Assembly: GCA_913055735.1 (NCBI GenBank) | Contig: CAJXKD010000001.1 | Span: 2,080,281 to 2,144,280, forward strand | Length of the DNA stretch: 64,000 nt | Source of the DNA: an uncultured Rhodospirillales bacterium | Lineage (GTDB): Bacteria > Pseudomonadota > Alphaproteobacteria > Rhodospirillales > UBA2165 | Direction: 5' to 3' | Shown: positions 40,461-49,284 of the stretch, piece by piece | Layout: each line of letters opens with the position of its first letter | How positions within the stretch are numbered: position 1 is the stretch's first letter | The notes under the pieces: generated by a model | Seen by the model: only the letters and a program-made list of their open reading frames with translations | What the model was told of the DNA's origin: nothing | Databases searched by the model: none | Made by a program: the position numbers and the translations under genes

Positions 40461-41036
40461 TTGATCGACACCCCGGCACCAAACGGCCCCGCAATTGGGC
40501 GTCAGTTCAATTTCAACACGGTTGCGGCGGTCATTTTCATCGTCCTCGCGGTCGTCTTGTTTTTCATTATCCCCGATCAGATCGACGAACCGCTGATCAA
40601 GATCGGTAATCAGAACAAGCTGTCCCCGGAATTGTTCCCGCGTATGGTTGCGGCCGGCTTCTTTCTGTTGGGCATCTGGCTGTTTTTCAAAAGCTTCTCC
40701 GTTCGGCAACACAACGAGCTGCGCGATTTGGACCGCGAAGCCATTACCAATGTTGTGGTGACGCTGGCGATTATGGCGGGGTATGTCTTCTTGATGGTCA
40801 ACGTCGGCTTTGTGATCGGCAGCGCCGTCATGATCATGGTGATGTCGACCTATTTCGGGAACCGCAATTATGGTTTGGGCGCGGCGGTATCGATCATCGT
40901 GCCGACGATCGTTTTCGTGCTCTTCACCAAGGTTCTGGTGACGTCTTTGCCGCCTTTCCCCCTGGATGACGTCCTTTCCAGCGACTCGTTCCTGTACGGC
41001 CCGCTCAACTACCTCAGCAACCATTCGATCTTCTAG
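40461..41036 (+). CDS. tctB: Tripartite tricarboxylate transporter TctB (small permease)
   Basis: The small membrane subunit of a TTT (tripartite tricarboxylate) importer, which uses a periplasmic binding protein and an ion gradient. The product of about 191 residues has four predicted helices (TVAAVIFIVLAVVLFFI, MVAAGFFLLGIWLFF, VTLAIMAGYVFLMVNVG, AAVSIIVPTIVFVLFTKVL) and no other domain, as in TctB. The start is uncertain: I chose the TTG at 40461, 8 nt after TAGGAA; a TTG at 40419 would add 14 residues. The gene is followed 50 bp later by tctA. Confidence 0.88.
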   Translation: MIDTPAPNGPAIGRQFNFNTVAAVIFIVLAVVLFFIIPDQIDEPLIKIGNQNKLSPELFPRMVAAGFFLLGIWLFFKSFSVRQHNELRDLDREAITNVVVTLAIMAGYVFLMVNVGFVIGSAVMIMVMSTYFGNRNYGLGAAVSIIVPTIVFVLFTKVLVTSLPPFPLDDVLSSDSFLYGPLNYLSNHSIF

Positions 41037-41086
41037 ACGATCTTTTAGGCACGAGTTCGCGTGCGTCAGCAACTTTAGGCATCTCC

Positions 41087-42604
41087 ATGTTTGAATCCTT
41101 CCTCGGCGGCTTCGGCATTCTGTTCAATCCGGAAACGGTGCTGATGACATTCCTGCTTCTCGCGGCGGGTTTATTCCTCGGTATGTTTGTCGGTGCGTTG
41201 CCCGGATTTACCACGCTCATGGCGATGGCGATCTTGCTCCCCATCTCGTTCTTCCTACATCCCTTGCTCGGTATTCCGTTTCTCATCGGTGTCTATAAGG
41301 GCGGCATATACGGAGGCAGTATACCGGCGATCCTTGTATCAATGCCGGGGACCGGCGCCGCCGTGGCGACGACCTTTGACGGACCGGCGCTGACCAAGAA
41401 GGGCCAGGCTCGCAAGGCGCTGGAAGTCGCACTGTTCTCGTCGGTGGCGGGTGATTTCACCAGCGATGTCGTCACCATCGCTATGATCGGGCCCATTGCC
41501 GCGGTTGCCTTGCTCATGGGGCCGCCCGAGTTGGCCGCCATTCTGTTTCTCGCCCTGATCGTCATTTCGGCGACGTCCAGCGGGGTATTCGTCAAAGGTC
41601 TATTGATGCTGGCGCTGGGCCTGTTCTTCGGCATGGTTGGCCAGGATCCCATCGGCGCTCTGTCGCGCTTTTCTTTCGGTATGCCGGAGATCGAATCGGG
41701 TATTCCGCTGCTGCCGATGCTGATCGGTGTGTTTGCCTTGCCGGAGATTTTCGTCGGTATCGAGCGCAAAGCGTCGCAGATCATTCAGTCGTCGGGGCTC
41801 AAGGTCACTGGAGAGCGGTTGACCTGGCCCGAATTCAGGGGGTGCATTCGGACCATTTGCCGGTCGACCGTCATCGGCACGAGCATCGGTGTCATTCCTG
41901 GCGTCGGGCAGGTGGTCGCGGCTTTCATGGGCTATGCCGCGGCGAAAAGCGCGTCCAAACATCCGGAACGGTTCGGCCAGGGTGAGCTCGAGGGCGTTGC
42001 CGCCGCCGAGTCCGCCAACAATGCGGTCAATGGCCCGACGCTCGTGCCGCTGCTCACTCTCGGTATTCCGGGGGACAACCTCACCGTTATTCTGGTTGGC
42101 GCGTTCATCGCCCATGGCCTGCGGCCAGGACCGCAGTTGATGCAGGAACAGGGCGATCTGGTGTTCGCCATTCTTCTGGCGATGGTGTTTGCCAATATCC
42201 TCTTCATTTTCATCGGCTATGTCTGCATCCCGATGTTCGCCAAGGTGGTGACCATCCGCAAATCGCTGTTGTTACCGCTGACGCTGATCTTCGCCTTTGC
42301 CGGTTCCTGGGTGTTCCGCTCGCAGCCGTTCGATTTGGCGGTTCTCGTCTTTTTCGGTGCTTTCGGGTACATGGCGAAGAAGCTCCATTTCGACGTGACG
42401 CCGATGGCGATGGGCTTCATTCTTGGGCCGACCCTCGAATATTCCTTCGGTCAGACGGTTATTTTGTCGGCCGGCAACATGCCCCACTATATTTTCGTCG
42501 AACGGCCCTTCACCGCCGGGATTTTGGTCTTAACCCCAATCCTGACGTTCCTGATGTGGCGGCGAAGCGTGCGGCTCAGACGGCAGTTCGGAACCACCGA
42601 TTAG
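41087..42604 (+). CDS. tctA: Tripartite tricarboxylate transporter TctA (large permease)
   Basis: The large permease of the TTT importer, 505 residues with about twelve helices. Diagnostic TctA blocks are GMFVGALPGFTTLMAMAILLP near residue 32, YKGGIYGGSIPAILVSMPGTGAAVATTFDG (shortened), AAESANNAVNGPTLVPLLTLGIPGD and the late VDVTPMAMGFILGP-like segment. The duplicated glycine/proline-rich loops are the ion and substrate path. It works with TctB and the binding protein encoded at 42768, which has its own operator-like site in the gap. Confidence 0.94.
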   Translation: MFESFLGGFGILFNPETVLMTFLLLAAGLFLGMFVGALPGFTTLMAMAILLPISFFLHPLLGIPFLIGVYKGGIYGGSIPAILVSMPGTGAAVATTFDGPALTKKGQARKALEVALFSSVAGDFTSDVVTIAMIGPIAAVALLMGPPELAAILFLALIVISATSSGVFVKGLLMLALGLFFGMVGQDPIGALSRFSFGMPEIESGIPLLPMLIGVFALPEIFVGIERKASQIIQSSGLKVTGERLTWPEFRGCIRTICRSTVIGTSIGVIPGVGQVVAAFMGYAAAKSASKHPERFGQGELEGVAAAESANNAVNGPTLVPLLTLGIPGDNLTVILVGAFIAHGLRPGPQLMQEQGDLVFAILLAMVFANILFIFIGYVCIPMFAKVVTIRKSLLLPLTLIFAFAGSWVFRSQPFDLAVLVFFGAFGYMAKKLHFDVTPMAMGFILGPTLEYSFGQTVILSAGNMPHYIFVERPFTAGILVLTPILTFLMWRRSVRLRRQFGTTD

Positions 42605-42672
42605 GAGGCCTTTGGCCGGAAAAGGTGTTAATATGTCAGTGGTTGCCCTTGACGGACGGCATTGCAGATGGT

Positions 42673-42686
42673 GTCTTATAGAAGAC
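42673..42686. promoter_or_regulatory. Operator palindrome upstream of tctC
   Basis: GTCTTATAGAAGAC matches 13 of 14 positions of the shared consensus, with perfect GTCTT/AAGAC arms. It lies 82 bp upstream of the binding-protein gene, which therefore can be regulated separately from tctBA. Confidence 0.65.
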
Positions 42687-42767
42687 TAATAAACGGCTCC
42701 ACTGCGAACTATGAGAGCGTCCCTGCGAGCAGGGTAGAATTTTAACTCGATCAGAGAGGTAGAAAAC

Positions 42768-43733
42768 ATGCGGATAGCACATTTATCCAAGCTAGCTCTG
42801 GGAGCGCTTCTTGCGGTTGGCATTCTTGCCAGCGCACCGGTGCGCGCCGAATACCCGGAAAAACCGATTACGTTGATTCTGCCGCTGGGTGCCGGCGGAT
42901 CGCACGACCGCAACGCCCGCGTCTTCACCAGCGTGATCCCGCAATATCTTGGCAATGCCATAATCGTGAAGCTGATGCCGGGCGCGTCCGGTCAGACCGG
43001 CACCGCGGCTGCGGCGAAAGCGAAGCCGGATGGGTACACGCTGCTGTTCACGCACAACTATTTCGATCAGCTGCAGCAGAACGTGAAAAAACTGCCCTAC
43101 AATACGCTCGATGCGTTTGTGACCGTCGGTAAGCTGAATTCAGGCAGCTTCTCGGTGATCGTTAAGTCCGATAGCCCCTTTAAGAAATGGCAGGACATCG
43201 TCGACTATGCCAACGCCAATCCGGGCAAGCTGAAGTTCGCTCATTCCGGCGATTGGGGTGCGACCCACGTTCCCGGTCTGCAACTGTTCACTGAAGCGGG
43301 CATTGCCGACAAGATCGTGATGGTGCCCTACAAGGGCGGCGGGCCTTCGATGCGCGGCTTCCTTGCCGGTGAAGCTGACTTCACGCTGCAGTTCAAATCG
43401 ACCATCCTGGCTCAAGGCGATAAGGTTCGGGTGTTGATCAGTGCGGGCGAGCAAACCGCGTTCCCCGGTGCACCGACCTTTAAGGAGCTTGGCTACTCCG
43501 CCAATATCGGTTCGATGGACCGCATCATTCAGGCGCCGAAGGGAACCCCGGACGCGGTACTGAATAAGCTCCGTACGGCCTTGAAGGAACTTCAAAACGA
43601 TAAGACCTACAAGACGCTGATTAAGCAGATCGGTGAGACCACTGACTTTGTGGACGGCCCCGATTACGACGCCATTCGTCCGGCGCGGGTCGAAGCCTAT
43701 AAGAAGATGGTTCAGAGTCTGGCCAGCAATTAA
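42768..43733 (+). CDS. tctC: Tripartite tricarboxylate transporter substrate-binding protein TctC
   Basis: The periplasmic receptor of the TTT importer (Bug/TctC family), 321 residues. It has a Sec signal peptide (KLALGALLAVGILASAPVRAEY, shortened) with likely cleavage after VRA. The mature start YPEKPITLILPLGAGGSHD matches the family, whose conserved loop holds the carboxylate-binding residues; GWGATHVPG-like (GDWGATHVPGLQ) and MVPYKGGGPSMRGFLAGE follow. Ligands of this family are di- and tricarboxylates, nicotinate, aromatic acids and similar. A 12-bp terminator hairpin follows at 43753. Confidence 0.94.
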   Translation: MRIAHLSKLALGALLAVGILASAPVRAEYPEKPITLILPLGAGGSHDRNARVFTSVIPQYLGNAIIVKLMPGASGQTGTAAAAKAKPDGYTLLFTHNYFDQLQQNVKKLPYNTLDAFVTVGKLNSGSFSVIVKSDSPFKKWQDIVDYANANPGKLKFAHSGDWGATHVPGLQLFTEAGIADKIVMVPYKGGGPSMRGFLAGEADFTLQFKSTILAQGDKVRVLISAGEQTAFPGAPTFKELGYSANIGSMDRIIQAPKGTPDAVLNKLRTALKELQNDKTYKTLIKQIGETTDFVDGPDYDAIRPARVEAYKKMVQSLASN

Positions 43734-43752
43734 TCACGCTACAACGTTTGGG

Positions 43753-43787
43753 AATGGCATCTCCCGTTCAGGAGATGCCATTTCTCA
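43753..43787 (+). terminator. Terminator after tctC
   Basis: AATGGCATCTCC and GGAGATGCCATT form a perfect 12-bp stem with a 6-nt loop, followed by a T-rich TCTCATT. It lies 20 bp after the tctC stop. Confidence 0.85.
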
Positions 43788-43843
43788 TTCCGGACAAAAT
43801 TACCGAAAGCCGTTGCCGCATACGGCGGTTACGTCTAATAAAA

Positions 43844-43857
43844 CTCTTATATAAGAC
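43844..43857. promoter_or_regulatory. Operator palindrome upstream of the Gfo/Idh gene
   Basis: CTCTTATATAAGAC contains the perfect 12-bp palindrome TCTTATATAAGA and matches 13 of 14 positions of the shared consensus. It lies 59 bp upstream of the Gfo/Idh start at 43916, close to where a promoter would be. Confidence 0.65.
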
Positions 43858-43915
43858 CGGTTAGCAGGATGCCGCTGGGGTGCGGCCAACGAAGAAACCC
43901 GAAGGACATAAGGAT

Positions 43916-44980
43916 ATGATGACACCGATCGACGTGGGAATTATCGGCACCGGCTGGTGCGGCGGCATTCGCGCCACGACCTGTGCCAACAACGCCATGG
44001 TCGGCGCCTTGCACATTGCAGAGATCAAGCCGGAGCGGCTCAAGGAAGTCGCGGAGGAAACCGGTGCCGCGACGGCGACCACCGATTATCGTGAGCTTCT
44101 CAAGAACGATAATATCCAGGCGATTTTCATTTCCGCGACGCCGGAGGATGCCCACTATCCGATGGCCAAGGCGTGTCTCGAAGCGGGCAAGCACGTGTTC
44201 CTCGAAAAACCCATTTCCCTGCGTCTTACCGAAGCCGACGAGCTGTGCGCTCTGGCTGAGCAGAAAGGCCTGAAGTTCACCATCGGGTATTCGCAGCGGT
44301 TCAATCCAAAGTTCGCCTACGTACAGAAATGTGTCGAGGACGGCACCATCGGCAAGCCCGTCAGTGCCATTATCAGCCGTCACATCACCCGTGGTCTCGG
44401 CGATAAGATTTCCGGCCGCATTACCCTGTCGCCGGCGGCGATGGAAGCGACCCACGATCTCGATTTCGCGCTGTGGTGTTTGGCCCCGGCCAAGCCGGTG
44501 CGCGTCTATTCCCAATCCGCCTTTGGTGTGATGAAGGACAAGACCGGTGTCGAGGATACCCAATACATCATGGTGACTCTCGACAATGGCGTGGTGATCA
44601 CCGTCGGCGCCGGCTGGACCATGCCGCCGGGCTATCCCAACTATTCGGGAACCTGGATTGAATTCATCGGCACGGACGGCATGTTGGTGATCGACGACAC
44701 CCACCGCGACGTGATCGTCAACACCATGGACAAGGGTATCCAACTGCCCATGTCGACCATGCCCGGCGAGTTCGTCAATCACGTCTATGCCGGTCCGATG
44801 GCGCACGAAACTGTGCACTTCCTCGAAGCGGTGGCGCGGGACAAACCTGTGCTGGTGACGCCGCAGCAGGCGACGACGGTGATGGAAGTTTATCTTGCCG
44901 CCGATATTTCGGCGGAGACCAACGAGCCCGTTAATCTGCCGCTCAACACCCGTGATCTGCCGCGCATCGCGGCCGAATAA
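43916..44980 (+). CDS. Gfo/Idh/MocA-family oxidoreductase
   Basis: A 354-residue NAD(P)-dependent dehydrogenase with the Rossmann loop GIIGTGWCGG and the diagnostic HVFLEKPISLR (catalytic lysine). The C-terminal alpha/beta domain includes GYSQRFNPKFAYVQKCVEDG, typical of inositol and sugar dehydrogenases, and MEATHDLDFALW with the usual aspartate/histidine pair. I chose the ATG at 43916 (GAAGGA 9 nt upstream); a second ATG follows at once. It has its own operator copy and so should be co-induced with the Tct importer, making it a good candidate for the first catabolic step on the imported compound (inference). It ends directly against the convergent gene at 44981. Confidence 0.9.
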   Translation: MMTPIDVGIIGTGWCGGIRATTCANNAMVGALHIAEIKPERLKEVAEETGAATATTDYRELLKNDNIQAIFISATPEDAHYPMAKACLEAGKHVFLEKPISLRLTEADELCALAEQKGLKFTIGYSQRFNPKFAYVQKCVEDGTIGKPVSAIISRHITRGLGDKISGRITLSPAAMEATHDLDFALWCLAPAKPVRVYSQSAFGVMKDKTGVEDTQYIMVTLDNGVVITVGAGWTMPPGYPNYSGTWIEFIGTDGMLVIDDTHRDVIVNTMDKGIQLPMSTMPGEFVNHVYAGPMAHETVHFLEAVARDKPVLVTPQQATTVMEVYLAADISAETNEPVNLPLNTRDLPRIAAE

Positions 44981-45889
44981 TTATTTCTTCGACTTGATCT
45001 TGTCGAAATCCTTGTAGACCCGCGTAAAATCCTGGTCCTCCATGCCGAGGGCCAGGGCGCGGGCAAAGAAGTCATGGGTATCGGCGCCGAGTTTGGCGTC
45101 CACCTTTAGGGTCTTCGCCAATGCGACGGCCATCCCCGTATCCTTATAGAGATTGTAGACCCGCGAGCGGCCATCCCATTTGCCGCTGATGATGTGGTTG
45201 GGGAAACGCACTTCGCTGATGAAGCTGCGCGCATTCGACGCGTTGAAGACATCGATCAAATCGGCGACGTCGATCCCGGCTTTCTCCGCCATCTTGCCGC
45301 CCTCGCAGGTGGCGAGAAAAATGGTGTGGCAAACCATGTTGTGGATCAGTTTGCAGGTATGCCCCGCGCCCGACTTGCCAAGATAGAAAACATCCGCCGC
45401 GATGGCGTCGAGAATTTTGCGGGTGCGGCGGAATGCTTTTTCGTCGCCGCCCACCATCAATGACAGATTTCCCGTATCGGCGCCCCGCGCGCCGCCGCTC
45501 ATGCCCGCATCCAAATAAGTAACGTTCTTTTTGGCGGCGCGGCGGGCGAGCTTTTTGGTTTCGATCGGATCCGAGGTGGTGAGATCGTAAAGCACCAAAT
45601 TTTTCTTGGCGTGCGCCAAGACGCCGTCACGTCCGCCGAGACAGGCGGCCACCTGAGGTGAGGCAGGCACGACGAAGAAAATAAGGGCGGACTTAGCCGC
45701 CATCTCAGCCGGCGGCGCGATCGCTATGTTCCGGGCCGTTTCGAAGGGCGCGCGGGCGGCCTCGTTCAGATCCCAGACAAGAACAGGATGACCTGCTTTG
45801 GCGAGATTGCGGGCGATGCCGGGCCCCATGTTGCCGAGGCCGATGACGCCAACGGTTGGTTTTTTTCGTGCGGGTTTCTGCTTTCCCAT
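44981..45889 (-). CDS. Beta-hydroxyacid dehydrogenase (3-hydroxyisobutyrate/tartronate semialdehyde reductase type)
   Basis: A 302-residue NAD(P)-dependent enzyme of the 3-hydroxyisobutyrate dehydrogenase family, which also holds tartronate semialdehyde reductases. The cofactor motif GVIGLGNMGPGIARNLAKAGH is near residue 13 (shortened in practice), the substrate block is DAGMSGGARGADTGNLSLMVGG (family form DAPVSGG), and the catalytic lysine is in GAGHTCKLIHNMV. A lysine-rich N-terminal tail precedes it. The ATG at 45889 overlaps the stop of the upstream paralogue by one base (TGATG), with GGAAAGG before it, so the pair is translationally coupled. Confidence 0.9.
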   Translation of the reverse strand: MGKQKPARKKPTVGVIGLGNMGPGIARNLAKAGHPVLVWDLNEAARAPFETARNIAIAPPAEMAAKSALIFFVVPASPQVAACLGGRDGVLAHAKKNLVLYDLTTSDPIETKKLARRAAKKNVTYLDAGMSGGARGADTGNLSLMVGGDEKAFRRTRKILDAIAADVFYLGKSGAGHTCKLIHNMVCHTIFLATCEGGKMAEKAGIDVADLIDVFNASNARSFISEVRFPNHIISGKWDGRSRVYNLYKDTGMAVALAKTLKVDAKLGADTHDFFARALALGMEDQDFTRVYKDFDKIKSKK

Positions 45890-46776
45890 CAGCCTTTCCC
45901 GCGTTCGCAATTGGCGGCGCGTTCGACGGCGGCACAGACGGCGGCGGCATCCTCATGCATGTGGCCCTGCGCCACGGCTGCGTAATAGGTTTGCAACGCC
46001 GCCTGATAGATTGGCGTCGGCACGGCCAAGGACGCCGCATGTTCGGAAATGAACCGCGCGTCCTTGATGGGGATCGAGAAATTGGACCCTTCGTGTTCGT
46101 AGTCGTTCTTGACCATCAACGCACCGCGGGTTTCGAACATGGAAGAGCTTGAGCCAGAGCCACTGATCACATCGTGAAATTGCTGTAGATCGAGCCCCGA
46201 TTTCATCGCCAGGACCATTACTTCGGCCGCGACCGCATTGTGCACCAGATTGAGAATATTGCCGCACAGTTTGAAGGTGGTGCCGCAACCGAAATCACCG
46301 ACATGGAAGGCACGGTGGGCGAAGGCTGAAATAATCGGCTCGACCCGCTCGTAGATTTGCTTGTCGCCGCTGCCGAAGGCCGTGAGCTGGCCTTTGACGG
46401 CAAGCATGCGATTTCCACTGACCGGGCAGTCGAGCACATCGTACCCGGCGAGGATCAGCGTATCTCGGAAGGCTTCCTTTTCGCGTACCGGGAAGGTGCT
46501 CGTTTCGATCACCACTTTTCCCGCCCCGTTTGTCTGGATCAGATCGTTCGCGACGGCGTGCAGCGCATCGATGGACGGCAGGCAGGTGATGATGACCTCG
46601 GATTTTTCCGCGACATCGTGGGGGGAGGTGCCGGCTTCCATGCCGGCCTCGACCATTTTGCTCACGGCATCGTCACGGAGATCGAAACCGATGACCTCGA
46701 AACCTCCTTTGATGACGTTTGGGGCCATGGCGGAGCCCAAGACTCCCAACCCGATAAACCCGACCTTCTGGCTCAT
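45889..46776 (-). CDS. Beta-hydroxyacid dehydrogenase, paralogue
   Basis: A 295-residue member of the same family as the coupled gene downstream. Features are GFIGLGVLGSAMAPNVIKGG (cofactor), DCPVSGNRML (substrate loop, with N in place of the second G) and the catalytic lysine in GCGTTFKLCGNIL. The two paralogues differ throughout, so they probably act on different substrates or form a mixed complex. It lies 39 bp downstream of the GntR/UTRA regulator gene on the same strand and is likely co-transcribed with it. Confidence 0.9.
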   Translation of the reverse strand: MSQKVGFIGLGVLGSAMAPNVIKGGFEVIGFDLRDDAVSKMVEAGMEAGTSPHDVAEKSEVIITCLPSIDALHAVANDLIQTNGAGKVVIETSTFPVREKEAFRDTLILAGYDVLDCPVSGNRMLAVKGQLTAFGSGDKQIYERVEPIISAFAHRAFHVGDFGCGTTFKLCGNILNLVHNAVAAEVMVLAMKSGLDLQQFHDVISGSGSSSSMFETRGALMVKNDYEHEGSNFSIPIKDARFISEHAASLAVPTPIYQAALQTYYAAVAQGHMHEDAAAVCAAVERAANCERGKG

Positions 46777-46815
46777 GTCGGTTCCTCCGTTTGCGTGTGG
46801 ATGAGAGGTGAAACG

Positions 46816-47604
46816 CTAGGAGCCGCGTTCCGTCACGTATTCGTGGTTGGCCGTGTTACAGCGGCTGATGCGCCGCTCCATCGGGCGTCCGTCGAGTAGC
46901 ATGGAGACCCGGTCGATCTGGAGTAGCGGGTGGCCCGGTCTTATCCCCAGGAGCTTCGCCTCCTCGGGAGTTGCCGCGACCGCCGTGATGTGCTCCTCGG
47001 CCTTGGCGACGCTCACGCCGTAAACGGTCTGATAAAAGCGGAACAGGTTGTTCGGCGGCTGCATCTCGATGCCGAAGTCGGGGAACATTTCCTGGGGAAG
47101 GGTGATCGTTTCGACGATGGTCGGCACATCCTGGAACCAGCGCACGCGGGTGAAGCGTACGACCTTGGCGCCCGCGCCGAGTTTCAAGCGCTCGATCTCC
47201 TCTTCCGTCGGATCGGTTTGCTCGCACTCGAGGACCTTGCTTTCGGGAAGGGCCCGCGAGCCGTCCTTGCCCATGAGCTTGAAGAAAAAGAACAGTGCCC
47301 GCCGTTCCGTGTGCTCCGAAACGAAGGTGCCGAGGCCTTGGCGGCGGTACAAAAGGTTCTCCGCAACCAGGTCGTTGAGGGCCTTGCGGACCGTGCCTTG
47401 GCTGACCTCCAACTCGGCCGCCAATTGCATTTCGCTGGGCAGCGCCTCGCCCGGTTTCCAGACATTATCGATCAGACGCTGGCGGATAATATTATCCACC
47501 TGCTGGTAGAGGGGCAGGCTGTTGGCCCGGGCCTTTTTTGTCCCGCGTTTCCGCGTTTTTTTTGCGGTTCTGGCCCTGGTTTGCTTGCGTGCAGAAGTTG
47601 CCAT
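46816..47604 (-). CDS. GntR-family regulator with UTRA ligand domain (HutC type)
   Basis: A 262-residue transcription factor. A very basic N-terminal tail (KQTRARTAKKTRKRGTKK) is followed by a winged helix-turn-helix (LPLYQQVDNIIRQRLID, LPSEMQLAAELEVSQGTVRKAL, YRRQGLGTFV) and a UTRA ligand-binding domain to the end. The HutC branch senses sugar acids, amino-acid derivatives or phosphonates. I chose the ATG at 47604 (GGAGGAA about 12 nt upstream); the frame beyond lacks homology. It is divergent from the cupin gene and in line with the two beta-hydroxyacid dehydrogenases. The regulator of the GTCTTATATAAGAC sites may be this protein, since HutC-type operators often have GTCT/AGAC arms (inference). 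Confidence 0.9.
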   Translation of the reverse strand: MATSARKQTRARTAKKTRKRGTKKARANSLPLYQQVDNIIRQRLIDNVWKPGEALPSEMQLAAELEVSQGTVRKALNDLVAENLLYRRQGLGTFVSEHTERRALFFFFKLMGKDGSRALPESKVLECEQTDPTEEEIERLKLGAGAKVVRFTRVRWFQDVPTIVETITLPQEMFPDFGIEMQPPNNLFRFYQTVYGVSVAKAEEHITAVAATPEEAKLLGIRPGHPLLQIDRVSMLLDGRPMERRISRCNTANHEYVTERGS

Positions 47605-47644
47605 TTTCGGGTGTCTTTCCTCCCGCAATCCGGTTTTTTTCGCT

Positions 47645-47656
47645 ATACTGGAGTAT
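47645..47656. promoter_or_regulatory. Small inverted repeat in the GntR/cupin divergent gap
   Basis: ATACT-GG-AGTAT is a perfect 5-bp inverted repeat, 41 bp upstream of the GntR start and 70 bp upstream of the cupin start. It may be the autoregulatory site of the GntR protein, but it does not resemble the tct palindrome. Confidence 0.35.
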
Positions 47657-47725
47657 GCGCTCTGCACCCCCGGGCCGCAATCTTCATGATGCTCTCGGGA
47701 GTAGCAAGGAAAACGAGAGGAAGTC

Positions 47726-48136
47726 ATGTCGAAAACAACGATTTTGAGCATCGAAAAAGCCCCCGTGCACAAACGGGGCGACGGCGTCGAATCCACTTTG
47801 CTGATGTCCAAGGAGCGGTGCGGCGCACCCTTCACCTCCGGCATCACGAAATTTCCAGCCGGTCAGAAGGTGCCCATGCATTCGCACAACTGCGATGAAC
47901 AGGTGACCATTCTCGAAGGCCAGGCGGATGTCGAACTCGATGGCAATCTTACGCCGGTGAAGGAGATGGACACCACCTATATCGAGGCCAACAAGCCGCA
48001 CCGGTTCATCAACACGGGCGACGGACCGCTGGTGATCTTGTGGGTTTACGCCTCAACGGAGGTTACCCGGACGTTCGCCGAGAGCGGTAAGACCGTTCCC
48101 CACTTGTCCGAGCAGGATCTGGTAACGCCCGTCTAA
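47726..48136 (+). CDS. Single-domain cupin protein
   Basis: A 136-residue small beta-barrel (cupin 2) protein. The metal-binding motif 1 is seen as PMHSHNCDEQVTILEG (His, His and Glu/Gln positions) and motif 2 as ANKPHRFINTG, with the final histidine. Such proteins are isomerases, dioxygenases or sugar-acid-modifying enzymes, or bind small ligands. GAGAGGAAGTC precedes the ATG. It is divergent from the GntR/UTRA gene and is followed 74 bp later by the Ldh2-type dehydrogenase, with which it may be co-transcribed. Confidence 0.85.
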   Translation: MSKTTILSIEKAPVHKRGDGVESTLLMSKERCGAPFTSGITKFPAGQKVPMHSHNCDEQVTILEGQADVELDGNLTPVKEMDTTYIEANKPHRFINTGDGPLVILWVYASTEVTRTFAESGKTVPHLSEQDLVTPV

Positions 48137-48210
48137 CGACACGTTTCTTTCTTTCAACGCCGGGGCATTCGGTCCCGCATCAAAAAGACCTAATAAGGGG
48201 AGGATACCCA

Positions 48211-49278
48211 ATGGCCGATGGCAGCGAGGCTGTTGCCAGATATTCCGCGCAGCAATTGCAGGACTTCATTCAACGCGCCCTGAGCACGGTGGGGATGCCC
48301 GATGACAACGCCGCGGCGATTGCCGCCTTGATGGCGGAGGCGGATCTCAACGGCGCCGACGGGCACGGCATTTTCCGTCTGCCCGGATACGTCAAGCGGA
48401 TGAAGCTGGGCGGCCTCAATCTTACCCCCAACATCCGTATCGAGCGGGAAAAGCCGGGCATGGCATTGGTCGACGGTGACAATGCACAGGGCCATCTGGT
48501 GATGAAGTACTGTGCCGAAATAGCCATCGAAAAGGCGCGCACGACGGGTGTTGCATGGGTGGGTTCGCATCACAGCAACCATGCCGGGCCCGCGAGCCTG
48601 TATGCCAAGATGCCGCTCGCTCACGACATGATCGGTCTCTATGTCGCCATCGGCAACGCCAACCATCTGCCGCCGTGGGGCGGCATGGAAATGTTGTTGA
48701 GCACCAATCCCATCGCCATCGCAGTTCCGGCCGATCAGGAACCGGACGTGGTGCTCGATATGGCGACGACCGTTGCCGCTTACGGCAAGGTGAAAACCGC
48801 AGCGCAGCGGGGTGAACAGATGCCCGAAGGCTGGATGATCGACCGCCAGGGTAAGCCGCTCACCGATCCCAACAAGGCGAATGAAGGTTTTCTGCTGCCC
48901 ATCGGCGGGCCTAAGGGCTATGGCCTTGCCCTGATGTTCGGTCTCTTGGCCGGCACCCTCAACGGCGCGGCCTTCGGCAAGGACGTCGTCGATTTCAATG
49001 CCGACTTCGAAACCGTGACCAACACGGGCCAGTTCATCGTCGCTGTCGATATTTCGGCATTCGGCGATGTTGCCGGGTTCAAGCGCCAGGTGGACGCGGT
49101 TATCCGTCAAATGAAAGGCTCGCCGACCTTGCCGGGCTTTGACGAAGTGCTGCTGCCCGGTGAACAAAGCCACCGCAAGCGTCAGGACCGGGAGACCAAC
49201 GGGATTCCCATGCATACGGGCTTGCTCGATGCGCTTGCGGCCTTGGCCGACGAATTGGGTATCGAGAAGCTGAGTTAG
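48211..49278 (+). CDS. Ldh2/MdhG-family malate/lactate-type dehydrogenase
   Basis: A 355-residue NAD(P)-dependent oxidoreductase of the Ldh_2 family (ureidoglycolate, malate, sulfolactate and 2,3-diketogulonate reductases), a fold unrelated to classical lactate dehydrogenase. Family signatures are AEADLNGADGHGIFRLPGYVKR (shortened), with the catalytic histidine in DGHGIFR, VGSHHSNHAGP, LSTNPIAIAVP and GGPKGYGLALM. GGGGAGG precedes the ATG at 48211. The likely substrate is a 2-oxo or 2-hydroxy acid, which suits the neighbouring carboxylate importers. DUF1993 follows 6 bp later. Confidence 0.92.
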   Translation: MADGSEAVARYSAQQLQDFIQRALSTVGMPDDNAAAIAALMAEADLNGADGHGIFRLPGYVKRMKLGGLNLTPNIRIEREKPGMALVDGDNAQGHLVMKYCAEIAIEKARTTGVAWVGSHHSNHAGPASLYAKMPLAHDMIGLYVAIGNANHLPPWGGMEMLLSTNPIAIAVPADQEPDVVLDMATTVAAYGKVKTAAQRGEQMPEGWMIDRQGKPLTDPNKANEGFLLPIGGPKGYGLALMFGLLAGTLNGAAFGKDVVDFNADFETVTNTGQFIVAVDISAFGDVAGFKRQVDAVIRQMKGSPTLPGFDEVLLPGEQSHRKRQDRETNGIPMHTGLLDALAALADELGIEKLS

Positions 49279-49284
49279 CGAAAA

